This document shows, in pieces, positions 41,852 through 50,964 of a stretch of 64,000 nucleotides of DNA. The notes below the pieces were generated by a model that made no database searches, had not been told where the DNA came from, and saw nothing but the letters and a program-made list of their open reading frames with translations. Source of the stretch: Bacteroidaceae bacterium (lineage in GTDB: Bacteria; Bacteroidota; Bacteroidia; Bacteroidales; Bacteroidaceae); contig JAFRNY010000086.1 of assembly GCA_017429945.1 (NCBI GenBank), forward strand, positions 23,381 through 87,380. Reading direction: 5' to 3'. The position numbers and the translations under genes are program-made. Each line of letters opens with the position of its first letter. The first letter of the stretch is position 1.

Positions 41852-41978
41852 TTATGCGACCGGTTGTATCGGCTTATACAACCGGTTGAATCGGCTTATG
41901 CGACCGGTTGAATCGGCTTATGCGACCGGTTGAATCGGCTCGTGCGACCGGTTGAATCGGCTCGTGCAACCGGTCGTG
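41852..41978 (+). repeat. 22-bp tandem repeat array 3
   Basis: Five 22-bp units (41852-41961) plus a partial sixth. The rotated unit is GACCGGTTGAATCGGC plus six more bases ending ATGC. The array fills almost all of the spacer between queA and the DUF2027-Smr gene. The core GACCGG..GAATCG is shared with arrays 1 and 2 on the same strand. Confidence 0.9.
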
Positions 41979-41988
41979 AAATTTCAGT

Positions 41989-43308
41989 CTAAAGTATTGT
42001 CACCAAAGTTGCTCCGAATCCATATTTCTGGAAGGGAGCATCCTCGTAGGTGCATGTGCGATAGCGGCGATTCAGTTCTTTGAGGATGGCCTCGCGAAGG
42101 ACTTCGTTGTCCTTGCCATGAATGAACACAATCTTCTGTCCCTTGCGACGGATATTGCGCTCCATCATGATTCGGAATTCCGTCATCTGCGTGTTGAGGA
42201 GCACCGTTGGCGAGAGGCCTTCGGTATGGTCGAGAAGGGCGTTGATGTGGAGGTCCACCTCTATGACATCCTTCATGCCCTGTGGCGCTGTGCGCGAGCG
42301 CCGCTGCTGCTCGGCCATGGCCGCCAGTTCCTTGGCTTTCAGTGCCTGCTGTTCGGCCTTGGCCGCCATCTCTTTTGCACGAGCCTGTTGCTCGGCTTTG
42401 AGCTGCCGTTTGGCAGCCTTCAAGGCCTCGCGTTCTTCCTCGCGCGTAAGCTGTCGGGCCACGGGTGCCGGTTCGAAAGCGTCCTCCTCGAAGCGCGTTG
42501 CGGGCGCAGCAGGCAGAGCATCGCCTGCTGATGCGTCCTCGATGTCAGAGGGTTGACTGTCGGCGCCGCGGAGGGCCTCAATGACTTCTGCAGCCTCCAC
42601 AAAGACCTGCTTCACAGGACGGTCGTCGCGGACGATGTCATAGAGCAATGCAGGCTCGCGGAAGAAAGGCGTGTTCTGGAAGACGTGCAGCTTGTAGAAC
42701 TTCACAACATTGAGCCTCAGCTCGACGCCTACGGCCGGCTTCATCATATAGGGCTTATCACGTTTCCAGGCAATCAGCTGCACGCTCAGGCGCTCGAGGT
42801 CGTTTAGTTCAGAGCGGTCGAAAGTGTCGACAAGTTGCTTGGTGTTGGGCTCCAGCTCGCCCTGCCAACGCAGGTGCCACGAAGCGCCCTGGTTGTTGGC
42901 GAAGACAGCGTTGACGAAGTAGTTGGAGTCGTTGACGAGGTAGGCCTCGAAGCGCGTCGAGGAGAGCTCGCGCGAGTTCTCGGGCACGAAGGCCAGGCAC
43001 ACGTTCATGAGGTCGCCGCCCTTACGCTCCTGTGGCTTGGGCTGGAAGGTCACGGGGCGCTCCGAGGGGTCATCGTCGACATTATCTTCCACGTAACGCA
43101 CGCGCGGAGGTGCCTGCGGTTCTTCTTTCTTCTTCACTACAAAGTTGTTGGCATTAGTCTCTATGACGACCACCTGTGAGCGCAACATCGGTATATCAAA
43201 ACCGTCGGCATCCTCGATGAGCACGATGTCTTTGCCTTGAAATCCTCTCACTATTCCGCCGCCAACTTCGTTCAGGAATCTTACTTTATCACCTATTTTC
43301 ATTGTCAC
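41989..43308 (-). CDS. DUF2027 protein with C-terminal Smr domain
   Basis: A 439-residue protein. N-terminal beta-rich DUF2027 region with KIGDKVRFLNEVGGGIVRGF (residues 3-22), a middle jelly-roll part (about 95-230), an Ala/Lys/Gln-rich coiled coil (about 285-335) and a C-terminal Smr domain (about 345-438) with VIEVDLHINALLDHTEG and KIVFIHGKDNEVLREAIL. Smr domains in MutS2 and others cut DNA or RNA; family function here is unknown. A -7 element is upstream at 43348-43355. Confidence 0.88.
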   Translation of the reverse strand: MTMKIGDKVRFLNEVGGGIVRGFQGKDIVLIEDADGFDIPMLRSQVVVIETNANNFVVKKKEEPQAPPRVRYVEDNVDDDPSERPVTFQPKPQERKGGDLMNVCLAFVPENSRELSSTRFEAYLVNDSNYFVNAVFANNQGASWHLRWQGELEPNTKQLVDTFDRSELNDLERLSVQLIAWKRDKPYMMKPAVGVELRLNVVKFYKLHVFQNTPFFREPALLYDIVRDDRPVKQVFVEAAEVIEALRGADSQPSDIEDASAGDALPAAPATRFEEDAFEPAPVARQLTREEEREALKAAKRQLKAEQQARAKEMAAKAEQQALKAKELAAMAEQQRRSRTAPQGMKDVIEVDLHINALLDHTEGLSPTVLLNTQMTEFRIMMERNIRRKGQKIVFIHGKDNEVLREAILKELNRRYRTCTYEDAPFQKYGFGATLVTIL

Positions 43309-43347
43309 TTTTCCTGTTTATTTTGTCACTATTCTTAAAATTTGGCG

Positions 43348-43355
43348 CAAAGATA
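43348..43355 (-). promoter_or_regulatory. Candidate -7 element for the DUF2027-Smr gene
   Basis: CAAAGATA (plus) reads TATCTTTG (minus), 39 bp upstream of the start. Confidence 0.5.
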
Positions 43356-43399
43356 GTCATTTTTTGTGTAACAACAGCTATCCATTAGCAAAAAAGCCT

Positions 43400-43407
43400 T
43401 ATCTTTG
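43400..43407 (+). promoter_or_regulatory. Candidate -7 element for the sugar locus
   Basis: TATCTTTG, 31 bp upstream of the aldo-keto reductase ATG. No TTTG at ideal distance. It and 43348-43355 form a divergent promoter region. Confidence 0.5.
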
Positions 43408-43438
43408 TCAACAAATAAGTTTCTTAAATCTCTTATTG

Positions 43439-44386
43439 ATGGAATATCGTATACTTGGAAAGACTGGACTGAAGGTGTCTGCGCTCAGTTTCGGAGCCTC
43501 GTCGCTCGGCGGCGTCTTCCACGACATCGACGAAGGGCGCGCCGTAGAGACCGTCGGCGTGGCTCTCGACGGGGGTATGAACCTGATCGACGTCTCGCCC
43601 TACTACGGGCATTACCGTGCCGAACGCGTGCTGGGACGTGCCCTGCGCCAGCTGCCTCGCGAACGCTATATCCTATCGACGAAGGTGGGCCGATACGGCA
43701 AGGACGGCGTCAACACGTGGGACTACAGCGGCCGGCGAGCCCAGGAGAGCGTCTATGAGAGCATGGACCGTCTCGGAGTGGACCACATCGACCTCATCCA
43801 CGTCCACGACATTGAATTCCAGACCGCCCTGCCCGGAGGCCTGCAGAAAGTGGTCGACGAAACACTACCTGCCCTCGTGGAACTTAAGGAGAAAGGCGTG
43901 GTGGGCCATGTCGGTATCACCGACCTGCAGATAGCCAACCTCCGCTGGGTCATCGACCACAGCCCTGAAGGCACTGTCGAGACCGTGCTCAACTTCTGTC
44001 ATTACTGCCTCTGCGACGACGCCCTTGCCGACCACCTCGATTACTTTGAGGCCCATGGCATCGGACTCATCAACGCTTCGCCATTGTCGATGGGCCTGCT
44101 GTCGCAACGCGGCGTACCCGCTTGGCATCCAGCGCCTAAACCGTTGGTCGAGGCCTGCCGTCGCGCCGCTGAACACTGCACCGCCAAAGGTTATCCGATC
44201 GAGAAACTGGCCATGCAGTTTGCCGTCAGCAACCCACGCATACCCTCTACGCTCTTCTCGTCGGCCAACCCCGACAACGTGCGTCGCAACCTCCAATACA
44301 TCAGTGAGCCCATCGATTGGCAACTGGTCAATGAAGTGCAAGAGATTATCGGCAATCAAAAACGAGTAACATGGGCCAACACATAA
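43439..44386 (+). CDS. Aldo-keto reductase, putative L-fucose/L-galactose dehydrogenase
   Basis: Start ATG 43439 (315 residues) gives MEYRILGKTGLKVSALSFGASSLGG, the normal N-terminus; an upstream start at 43364 would add unrelated residues. DVSPYYGHYRAERVLGRAL holds the catalytic Tyr of the family (aspartate just before), KVGRYG the Lys, and HVHDIEF the His. It resembles the L-galactose/D-threo-aldose dehydrogenase branch, which oxidises aldoses to lactones. The next gene, overlapping by 16 bp, is a lactonase-type amidohydrolase, which makes this the likely first step of sugar oxidation. Confidence 0.88.
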   Translation: MEYRILGKTGLKVSALSFGASSLGGVFHDIDEGRAVETVGVALDGGMNLIDVSPYYGHYRAERVLGRALRQLPRERYILSTKVGRYGKDGVNTWDYSGRRAQESVYESMDRLGVDHIDLIHVHDIEFQTALPGGLQKVVDETLPALVELKEKGVVGHVGITDLQIANLRWVIDHSPEGTVETVLNFCHYCLCDDALADHLDYFEAHGIGLINASPLSMGLLSQRGVPAWHPAPKPLVEACRRAAEHCTAKGYPIEKLAMQFAVSNPRIPSTLFSSANPDNVRRNLQYISEPIDWQLVNEVQEIIGNQKRVTWANT

Positions 44387-45315
44387 TCGACGCGCACAGC
44401 CACCTATGGCTCCACCAAGACACACAGTGGAACGGCCTCGCCATCCGCACCAAGGACGGGAACGGCAGCCGCTCGGAGTTCCTCGGTGAGGAGCGGCAGA
44501 TGCTGCCGCCCTTCATGATCGACGGGCGCAACACGGCCGAGGTCTTCCTATCGAATATGGACTACGCGCAAGTGGGAGCCGCAGTGGTCGTGCAGGAGTT
44601 CATCGACGGCCTGCAAAACGACTACCTGCAGAGCGTACAGCGCCGCTACCCCGGCCGTTTCTTCTGCTTTGCGATGGCCGATTATCTTAAGGACGGATTC
44701 TATGAGCAGGCATTACATCTACTGGCCGTCGACGGCTTCCGTGGTATGGCCATCCCCGGCCATCGGCTGCTGGGCCGCAAGCTGACCAACAATGAGATGA
44801 TGAAGATGTTCAAGCTGATGGAGGCCAACGACAAATACCTCAGCATTACCCTAGCCGACAGCGACGAACAGGTGGGCGAACTGCGCGAGGTCATCGAGGA
44901 GTGTCCGCAGCTGAAGGTGGCCATCGGTCACCTCGGCATGGCAGACCCACCTCTCACGCCACCGTGGGAGAACGAGACGTGGCGTCGACAGATCCTGTTA
45001 GGCCGCAACCCGAACGTTATGATTGAGAGCGGCGGCATCACATGGCTCTACAACAGCGAGTTCTACCCCTTCCCCTCGGCCGTCCGCGCTATTCGCGAGG
45101 CAGCCGACCTCGTGGGCATCGACAGACTGATGTGGGGCTCGGACTATCCCCGCACCATCACCGCCATCACCTACCGCATGAGCTACGACTTCGTCCGTCG
45201 CAGCCCGCTGCTCAGCGCCGATGAGCAAGAAGCTTTCCTCGGCGACAATGCAAGGCGCTTCTACGGCTTCACTAACTTGCCCGAGCTACCTTATATTAAA
45301 AATATGTCAGAATAA
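44371..45315 (+). CDS. Amidohydrolase-2 family lactonase, putative L-fuconolactonase
   Basis: A 314-residue metal-dependent TIM-barrel protein. It begins [11 protein letters not shown] with the HxH ligands near residue 8, has [13 protein letters not shown] and ends the barrel with [11 protein letters not shown] (catalytic Asp). This layout fits the fuconolactonase branch of amidohydrolase 2. It overlaps the aldo-keto reductase by 16 bp, which argues for a shared substrate: a sugar lactone opened to the aldonate. Confidence 0.87.
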   Translation: MGQHIIDAHSHLWLHQDTQWNGLAIRTKDGNGSRSEFLGEERQMLPPFMIDGRNTAEVFLSNMDYAQVGAAVVVQEFIDGLQNDYLQSVQRRYPGRFFCFAMADYLKDGFYEQALHLLAVDGFRGMAIPGHRLLGRKLTNNEMMKMFKLMEANDKYLSITLADSDEQVGELREVIEECPQLKVAIGHLGMADPPLTPPWENETWRRQILLGRNPNVMIESGGITWLYNSEFYPFPSAVRAIREAADLVGIDRLMWGSDYPRTITAITYRMSYDFVRRSPLLSADEQEAFLGDNARRFYGFTNLPELPYIKNMSE

Positions 45316-45346
45316 GATCAACTTACATAATAAACTAACTACCACT

Positions 45347-47167
45347 ATGAAAACTTACCCTAAGATCGGGATTCGTCCTACTATCGACGGTCGCCAGGGT
45401 GGCGTCCGCGAAAGCCTTGAAGAGAAGACCATGGCTCTGGCCAAGGCCGTGAAAGAACTTATAGAATCTAACCTCCGCAATGGCGACGGCTCGCCCGTGG
45501 AATGCGTCATCGCCGACACGACCATCGGTCGCGTGGCTGAGAGCGCCGCCTGCGCCGAGAAGTTCGAGCGTGAAGGCGTTGGCGCCACCATCACCGTGAC
45601 CTCCTGCTGGTGTTACGGCAGCGAGACGATGGACATGGACCCTCACCACCCCAAAGCCGTATGGGGCTTCAACGGCACAGAGCGACCGGGAGCCGTCTAT
45701 CTGGCTGCCGTGCTGGCCGCCCACGCCCAGAAGGGTCTGCCCGCTTTCGGCATCTATGGCCACGACGTGCAGGACCTCGACGACAACACTATCCCCGCCG
45801 ACGTGGCAGAGAAGCTGCTGCGCTTCGCACGTGCCGCACAAGCGGTGGCCACTATGCGCGGCCGCAGCTACCTCTCGATGGGCAACACGTGCATGGGCAT
45901 TGCCGGCTCAATCGTCAATGCCGACTTCCTGCAGCACTATCTGGGCATGCGCACAGAGTATGTCTCACTCGTTGAGATCCTCCGCCGCGTCGATTTCGGC
46001 ATCTTCGACCACGAGGAGTTCAGCAAAGCCATGGCGTGGGTAGAGAAATACTGCAAGCCGCAGGAAGGGCACGACTACAACGAGGACCGTCCGCTCTTCC
46101 CCGGCACGCCCATGACCACCTTCAACGGCCGCGGCAAAGGCAAGAACCGTGAAGAGAAAGATCAGGACTGGGAGTTCACCGTCAAGACAATGATGATCAT
46201 CCGCGACCTCATGCAGGGCAACCCGCGCCTGCTGGAGATGGGCTACAAGGAAGAGGCCCTCGGACACAACGCCATAGCCGGCGGCGTGCAGGGCCAGCGC
46301 CAATGGACAGACTACAAGCCCAACTTCGACTTCCCCGAGTCGATGCTCTGCACCTCTTTCGATTGGAACGGACCGCGCGAGGCCGACGTGCTGGCCACCG
46401 AGAACGATTTCCTCAACGGTATCACGATGCTTTTCGGGCATCTGCTGACAAACCGCGGCGTGATGTTCTCCGACATCCGCACCTACTGGAGCCCCGAGGC
46501 CGTGGAGCGCGTGGCAGGCAAGCGGCCCGAGGGAGCTGCCGCCGGCGGATTCATCCACCTCATCAACAGCGGCGCCACGACGCTCGATGCAACCGGAGCC
46601 GCCAGCGACAAGGATGGCCGCCCGACAATGAAGCCTCATTGGGAACTAACCAACGCCGACGTGGAGGCCTGCCTCAAGGCCACCTCGTGGATGCCTGCCG
46701 ACCGCGACTACTTCCGTGGCGGAGGCTACAGCTCACACTTCGTCACCCGCGGCGGTATGCCTATGACGATGATGCGCCTGAACATGGTCGAAGGCCTCGG
46801 ACCTGTACTGCAGCTGGCCGAAGGCTGGACCGTAGAACTCGACCCCGCGACGCACGACATACTCGACCGACGCACCGACCCGACGTGGCCCACGACATGG
46901 TTCGTGCCTCGCCTCGACCCGACGAAGGACTGCTTCAAGGACGTTTACAGCGTCATGAACTCGTGGGGAGCCAACCACGGCGCTATAGCCTACGGACACA
47001 TAGGAGCCGACGTCGTCACGCTCTGCAGCATCCTTCGCATACCCGTCTGTATGCACAACCTGCCCGACGCCGATATCTTCCGGCCCGCCGCCTGGAACGC
47101 CTTTGGCATGGACAAGGAAGGTGCAGACTACCGTGCTTGCCAAAACTTCGGACCCATCTATAAATAA
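45347..47167 (+). CDS. fucI: L-fucose isomerase
   Basis: ATG 45347 starts [25 protein letters not shown] (quoted in part), the typical FucI N-terminus; an earlier frame start would overlap the previous gene. The 606-residue protein has [30 protein letters not shown] and the metal region [19 protein letters not shown]. It converts L-fucose to L-fuculose and can also act on D-arabinose or L-galactose. Length is normal (590-610). fucP is 9 bp downstream. No fuculokinase or fuculose-phosphate aldolase is in the window. Confidence 0.95.
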   Translation: MKTYPKIGIRPTIDGRQGGVRESLEEKTMALAKAVKELIESNLRNGDGSPVECVIADTTIGRVAESAACAEKFEREGVGATITVTSCWCYGSETMDMDPHHPKAVWGFNGTERPGAVYLAAVLAAHAQKGLPAFGIYGHDVQDLDDNTIPADVAEKLLRFARAAQAVATMRGRSYLSMGNTCMGIAGSIVNADFLQHYLGMRTEYVSLVEILRRVDFGIFDHEEFSKAMAWVEKYCKPQEGHDYNEDRPLFPGTPMTTFNGRGKGKNREEKDQDWEFTVKTMMIIRDLMQGNPRLLEMGYKEEALGHNAIAGGVQGQRQWTDYKPNFDFPESMLCTSFDWNGPREADVLATENDFLNGITMLFGHLLTNRGVMFSDIRTYWSPEAVERVAGKRPEGAAAGGFIHLINSGATTLDATGAASDKDGRPTMKPHWELTNADVEACLKATSWMPADRDYFRGGGYSSHFVTRGGMPMTMMRLNMVEGLGPVLQLAEGWTVELDPATHDILDRRTDPTWPTTWFVPRLDPTKDCFKDVYSVMNSWGANHGAIAYGHIGADVVTLCSILRIPVCMHNLPDADIFRPAAWNAFGMDKEGADYRACQNFGPIYK

Positions 47168-47176
47168 ATAGGTATA

Positions 47177-48493
47177 ATGGAAACACCCAGTCGAAATCAT
47201 TCCAGTCTCATCCCCCGCAAATATCTGCTGCCCTTCATTCTCGTGACGCTGTGCTTCGCCCTTTGGGGCTTCGCCAACGACATCACGAATCCTATGGTGA
47301 AGGCCTTCTCAAAGATCTTCCGTATGAGCGTTACCGACGGTGCGCTCGTGCAGGTGGCGTTCTACGGCGGTTATTTTGCCATGGCCTTCCCCGCAGCGAT
47401 GTTCATCCGTCGTTTCTCGTATAAATCAGGTGTGCTCATGGGCCTCGGCCTTTACGCCACGGGTGCACTGCTGTTCTTCCCTGCCAAACTTATCGGCGTC
47501 TATGGTTGCTTTCTCATTGCTTACTTCATCATGACGTGCGGCCTCTCGTTCCTTGAGACGAGTTGCAACCCGTATATCCTCTCGATGGGCGACGAGCAGA
47601 CGGCCACCCGGCGCTTGAACATGGCACAGTGCTTCAATCCCTGTGGCAGCATTATCGGCATGTTCGTAGCGATGAACTTCATTCAGGCACGTCTGAATCC
47701 GCTCAGCAGCGAGGAGCGTGAACTGCTGCCCCCTGAGGAATTTGAGGCGTTGAAGGCCTCCGACCTCAGCGTGCTCGTCTCGCCCTACTTGCTCATCGGA
47801 GCGGTGATTGTGCTGATGTTCTTCGTCATCCTCTTTACAAAGATGCCTAAGAATGGCGACCAGAACCATTCCTTGGACCTTGGCCCCACGATGCGCCGAT
47901 TGCTTCGTCTGCCGCGCTACTGGGAAGGCGTCATCGCGCAGTTCTTCTACGTCGGTGCGCAGATTATGTGCTGGACGTTCATCATCCAATATGGTACGCG
48001 TGTGTTCATGGCCGAAGGCATGAGCGAGCAGGCCGCCGAGGTGCTGTCGCAGCGCTTCAACATCGCAGCGATGCTCCTGTTCATCTGCTCACGCTTCATC
48101 GCCACCTACCTGATGAAATGGTTGCGGCCCGCCACGCTGTTGGTCATCTTCGGCGTGCTGGCGATGGCCTTCACGGCAGGCGTCATCGGCTTCCAGGGTC
48201 GCTTGGGCATATACTGTCTGGTGGCTGTAAGCGGATGTATGTCGTTGATGTTCCCGACGATCTACGGCATCGCTCTCGACGGCCTCGGCGACGATGCCAA
48301 GTTCGGCGCAGCAGGCCTGATTATGGCCATCCTCGGAGGCTCCGTACTGCCTCCCCTGCAAGCCATGATTATCGACCGCGGCACCTTCTTCGGCGATTTC
48401 CCCGCCACCAACGCATCCTTCATCCTGCCTTTCATCTGCTTCCTCGTCGTGGCAGTCTTTGGAAGGAGAATGGGAAGTGCTAGAATTGAATAA
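47177..48493 (+). CDS. fucP: L-fucose:H+ symporter
   Basis: A 438-residue major-facilitator protein with about twelve hydrophobic helices. The first helix region FALWGFANDITNPMVKAFSKIF and the stretch LSFLETSCNPYILSMG are typical of the FucP/GluP sugar:proton symporters. It would carry L-fucose or a related hexose across the inner membrane. It is 9 bp behind fucI and 9 bp ahead of the zinc dehydrogenase, so it is in the same operon. Confidence 0.93.
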   Translation: METPSRNHSSLIPRKYLLPFILVTLCFALWGFANDITNPMVKAFSKIFRMSVTDGALVQVAFYGGYFAMAFPAAMFIRRFSYKSGVLMGLGLYATGALLFFPAKLIGVYGCFLIAYFIMTCGLSFLETSCNPYILSMGDEQTATRRLNMAQCFNPCGSIIGMFVAMNFIQARLNPLSSEERELLPPEEFEALKASDLSVLVSPYLLIGAVIVLMFFVILFTKMPKNGDQNHSLDLGPTMRRLLRLPRYWEGVIAQFFYVGAQIMCWTFIIQYGTRVFMAEGMSEQAAEVLSQRFNIAAMLLFICSRFIATYLMKWLRPATLLVIFGVLAMAFTAGVIGFQGRLGIYCLVAVSGCMSLMFPTIYGIALDGLGDDAKFGAAGLIMAILGGSVLPPLQAMIIDRGTFFGDFPATNASFILPFICFLVVAVFGRRMGSARIE

Positions 48494-48502
48494 TAATTTA
48501 AT

Positions 48503-49519
48503 ATGAAAGCATTACAAATCACATCTTTACGTCAATTAGACATCATAGAGCTTCCCAAGCCCCAACCGGCAGCAGGCGAAGTGCTGCTGCGCATCGCCTT
48601 CGTCGGTTTCTGCGGTTCAGATCTTAACACTTACCGCGGGCGCAACGCGTTGGCGCTCAGCCCCGTGATTCCCGGCCACGAGATCAGCGCCATCGTGGAG
48701 GCGGTCGGCGAAAACGTACCCGGTGGTTTGCACGCCGGTCAGCGCGTGACCGTCGACCCCTATACGGCTTGCGGGGCTTGCCCCAGCTGCCGGCGCCGCC
48801 GCTTCAATGCCTGTCAGCACAACGAGACGCTCGGCGTGCAGCGCCACGGAGCCATGCGCGAATTCATCTGTGTGCCATGGCAGAAGGTCATTCCTGCCGA
48901 AGGCCTTGCGCCGCAGGACATCGCGCTGATTGAGCCTATGAGCGTAGGCTTCCACGCCGTGGACCGCGGCGCGGTGACCGACGCCGACACGGTGCTGGTC
49001 ATCGGCTGCGGCATGATTGGCGTGGGTGCTATCGTCCGAGCCAGCCTGCGCGGCGCTACGGTCATCGCCATGGACCTCGACGACGAGAAGCTGGCATTGG
49101 CGCGTGAGCTTGGCGCTGCTGCTACCGTCAACAGCGGCACAGAGGATGTACATGATCGCCTGCAGGAACTGACCGACGGTGCTGGTCCCGATGTGGTCAT
49201 CGAGGCCGTTGGCTCAGCAGTGACTTACGCCACGGCCGTCAACGAGGTAGCTTTCACCGGACGCCTCGTCTGCATCGGCTACGCCCCCGGCGACGTAGCT
49301 CTTCCCACTCGTTTCTTTGTACAGAAAGAACTCGACATACGCGGTTCGCGCAACGCCCTGCCCGACGACTTCCGGGCCGTCATCCGCTACCTGCGTCGCG
49401 GCCAATGCCCTACAGCCCGTCTCATCTCTGGCATCGTCAGCCCCGAAGAAGCATCCGGAGCCATGTCCTCGTGGGACGCCGCGCCTGGCAAAGTGTTCCG
49501 TATCTTGGTTAAATTCTGA
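48503..49519 (+). CDS. Zinc-dependent alcohol dehydrogenase (MDR family)
   Basis: A 338-residue medium-chain dehydrogenase. Catalytic-zinc residues are seen in FCGSDLN and PGHEISA; the structural-zinc lobe is CGACPSCRRRRFNAC (four Cys). The NAD site is VIGCGMIGVGAI. Within this locus it may act on a sugar acid or polyol from the fucose route, for example 2-keto-3-deoxy-fuconate, or reduce an aldehyde product. It resembles the L-galactonate/L-idonate type dehydrogenases. Substrate is inferred only. Confidence 0.88.
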   Translation: MKALQITSLRQLDIIELPKPQPAAGEVLLRIAFVGFCGSDLNTYRGRNALALSPVIPGHEISAIVEAVGENVPGGLHAGQRVTVDPYTACGACPSCRRRRFNACQHNETLGVQRHGAMREFICVPWQKVIPAEGLAPQDIALIEPMSVGFHAVDRGAVTDADTVLVIGCGMIGVGAIVRASLRGATVIAMDLDDEKLALARELGAAATVNSGTEDVHDRLQELTDGAGPDVVIEAVGSAVTYATAVNEVAFTGRLVCIGYAPGDVALPTRFFVQKELDIRGSRNALPDDFRAVIRYLRRGQCPTARLISGIVSPEEASGAMSSWDAAPGKVFRILVKF

Positions 49520-49524
49520 CTTTT

Positions 49525-50964
49525 ATGACGCTTATCATTCAGTTCGGCGAAGGCAATTTCCTGCGCGGTTTCGTGGAATGGATTATGCAGCAGATGAACC
49601 AGCGCCTTGGCTTCGACGCTTCAGTTGCGATTGTCAAGCCACGCCCAGGCAACGGCCTCGACGCCCTGCGACGTCAGCGGTGCCGCTACCACCTCAACCT
49701 GCGCGGACGCCTTGGCGGACAAGTCGTCGACAGCCTCGAGGCCATCGACTGCATCGGCGAGGCCATTAACCCCTACACCGAGCATGACGCCTTCCTCGCC
49801 CTGGCCGCACGGCCCGAAGCACGCTTCGTAGTTTCCAACACTACCGAGGCCGGCATCGCCTTCGACTCCACCTGCAAGCTCAGCGATGCGCCGCCCGCCA
49901 GCTTCCCAGCCAAGCTGACGCAGTTGCTCTACCATCGTTTCAAGGCTTTCAACGGCGACCGGTCGAAAGGACTTATAATCCTGCCATGCGAGCTCATCTT
50001 CGGCAATGGTCACTGTCTGCTCGACTGCATTCAACGCTACATTCACTTGTGGCGCGATGAGCTGGGCACTGACGCCGAGCCCTTCGCCCGCTGGTTCGAC
50101 GAAGCCTGCTTCGTCTGCTCTACGCTCGTCGACCGCATAGTGCCCGGTTTCCCCCGTGAAGATGCCACACAACTGCAGCAACGTATTGGGTGGGAAGACA
50201 GGTTTATCGTACAAGCCGAGCCCTACCACCTCTGGGTCATAGAGACAGCCCGGAACCTATCCATCGGGCAGCTGGCACAGGAGTTCCCTGCCGACAAGGC
50301 TGGCCTCAACGTCGTCTTCACCCTCGACGAACGACCTTACCACGAGCGCAAGGTGACACTCTTGAACGGGCCTCACACCGTGCTCTCGCCCGTAGCCTTC
50401 CTGGCTGGGCTCGACATCGTCCGCGATGCTTGTCAGCACGAGGTCGTCGGGCCGTTTGTGCGCCGCGTGATGTACGAAGAGCTGTTGCCGACGCTCAACT
50501 TGCCCGAGGACGAGTTGCGCCGCTTTGCCGACGATGTGATGGAGCGCTTCTGCAACCCCTTCGTCGACCATCAACTGACGAGCATTATGCTCAACAGCTT
50601 CCCCAAGTTCCAGACACGCGACCTGCCCGGGCTGAAGACCTATCTCGAGCGTCGGGGTGCTTTGCCCAAAGGCATCGTCCTCGGCCTCGCAGCCATCTGC
50701 GTTTACTATCGCGGCGGAGAGCGGGCCGACGGCACAGCCTTTCAGCCGAACGACGACCCGCGCATCATACAACTGCTCACCGAATTATGGCAGACGGGCG
50801 ACGTGCGCAATGTGGCCGAAGGAGTCCTTGCCGCCAAGGACCTCATCTGGCACGAGCACGGCGACCTCAATACTATTCCGGGTCTGACCGACCTCCTGGC
50901 CGAGAACATCCGCAACATCCTCGAACGAGGAATAATAGATTTCTTTTACACTTCCACAAAATGA
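49525..50964 (+). CDS. uxaB: Mannitol-dehydrogenase-family oxidoreductase, tagaturonate reductase-like
   Basis: A 479-residue protein of the polyol/mannitol dehydrogenase family with the nucleotide-binding start IIQFGEGNFLRGF, VVSNTTEAGI, the NGPHTVLSPVAFLAG segment holding the catalytic Lys region, and a helical C-terminal half. Best match is altronate oxidoreductase (UxaB), which reduces tagaturonate to altronate. Its gene overlaps the GH31 start by 4 bp. Given the fucose genes upstream and UxaA-like gene downstream, it may act on galacturonate-derived tagaturonate or on a fucose-derived ketose acid. Confidence 0.88.
   Translation: MTLIIQFGEGNFLRGFVEWIMQQMNQRLGFDASVAIVKPRPGNGLDALRRQRCRYHLNLRGRLGGQVVDSLEAIDCIGEAINPYTEHDAFLALAARPEARFVVSNTTEAGIAFDSTCKLSDAPPASFPAKLTQLLYHRFKAFNGDRSKGLIILPCELIFGNGHCLLDCIQRYIHLWRDELGTDAEPFARWFDEACFVCSTLVDRIVPGFPREDATQLQQRIGWEDRFIVQAEPYHLWVIETARNLSIGQLAQEFPADKAGLNVVFTLDERPYHERKVTLLNGPHTVLSPVAFLAGLDIVRDACQHEVVGPFVRRVMYEELLPTLNLPEDELRRFADDVMERFCNPFVDHQLTSIMLNSFPKFQTRDLPGLKTYLERRGALPKGIVLGLAAICVYYRGGERADGTAFQPNDDPRIIQLLTELWQTGDVRNVAEGVLAAKDLIWHEHGDLNTIPGLTDLLAENIRNILERGIIDFFYTSTK

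Noticed and set aside
45221-45346. Upstream extension of the fucI frame
   Set aside because: It overlaps the amidohydrolase gene; [11 protein letters not shown] at 45347 is the normal FucI start.
50190-50960. Upstream extension of the GH31 frame
   Set aside because: It overlaps uxaB in another frame and reads Arg/Pro-rich nonsense; a signal peptide begins exactly at ATG 50961, which overlaps the uxaB stop.
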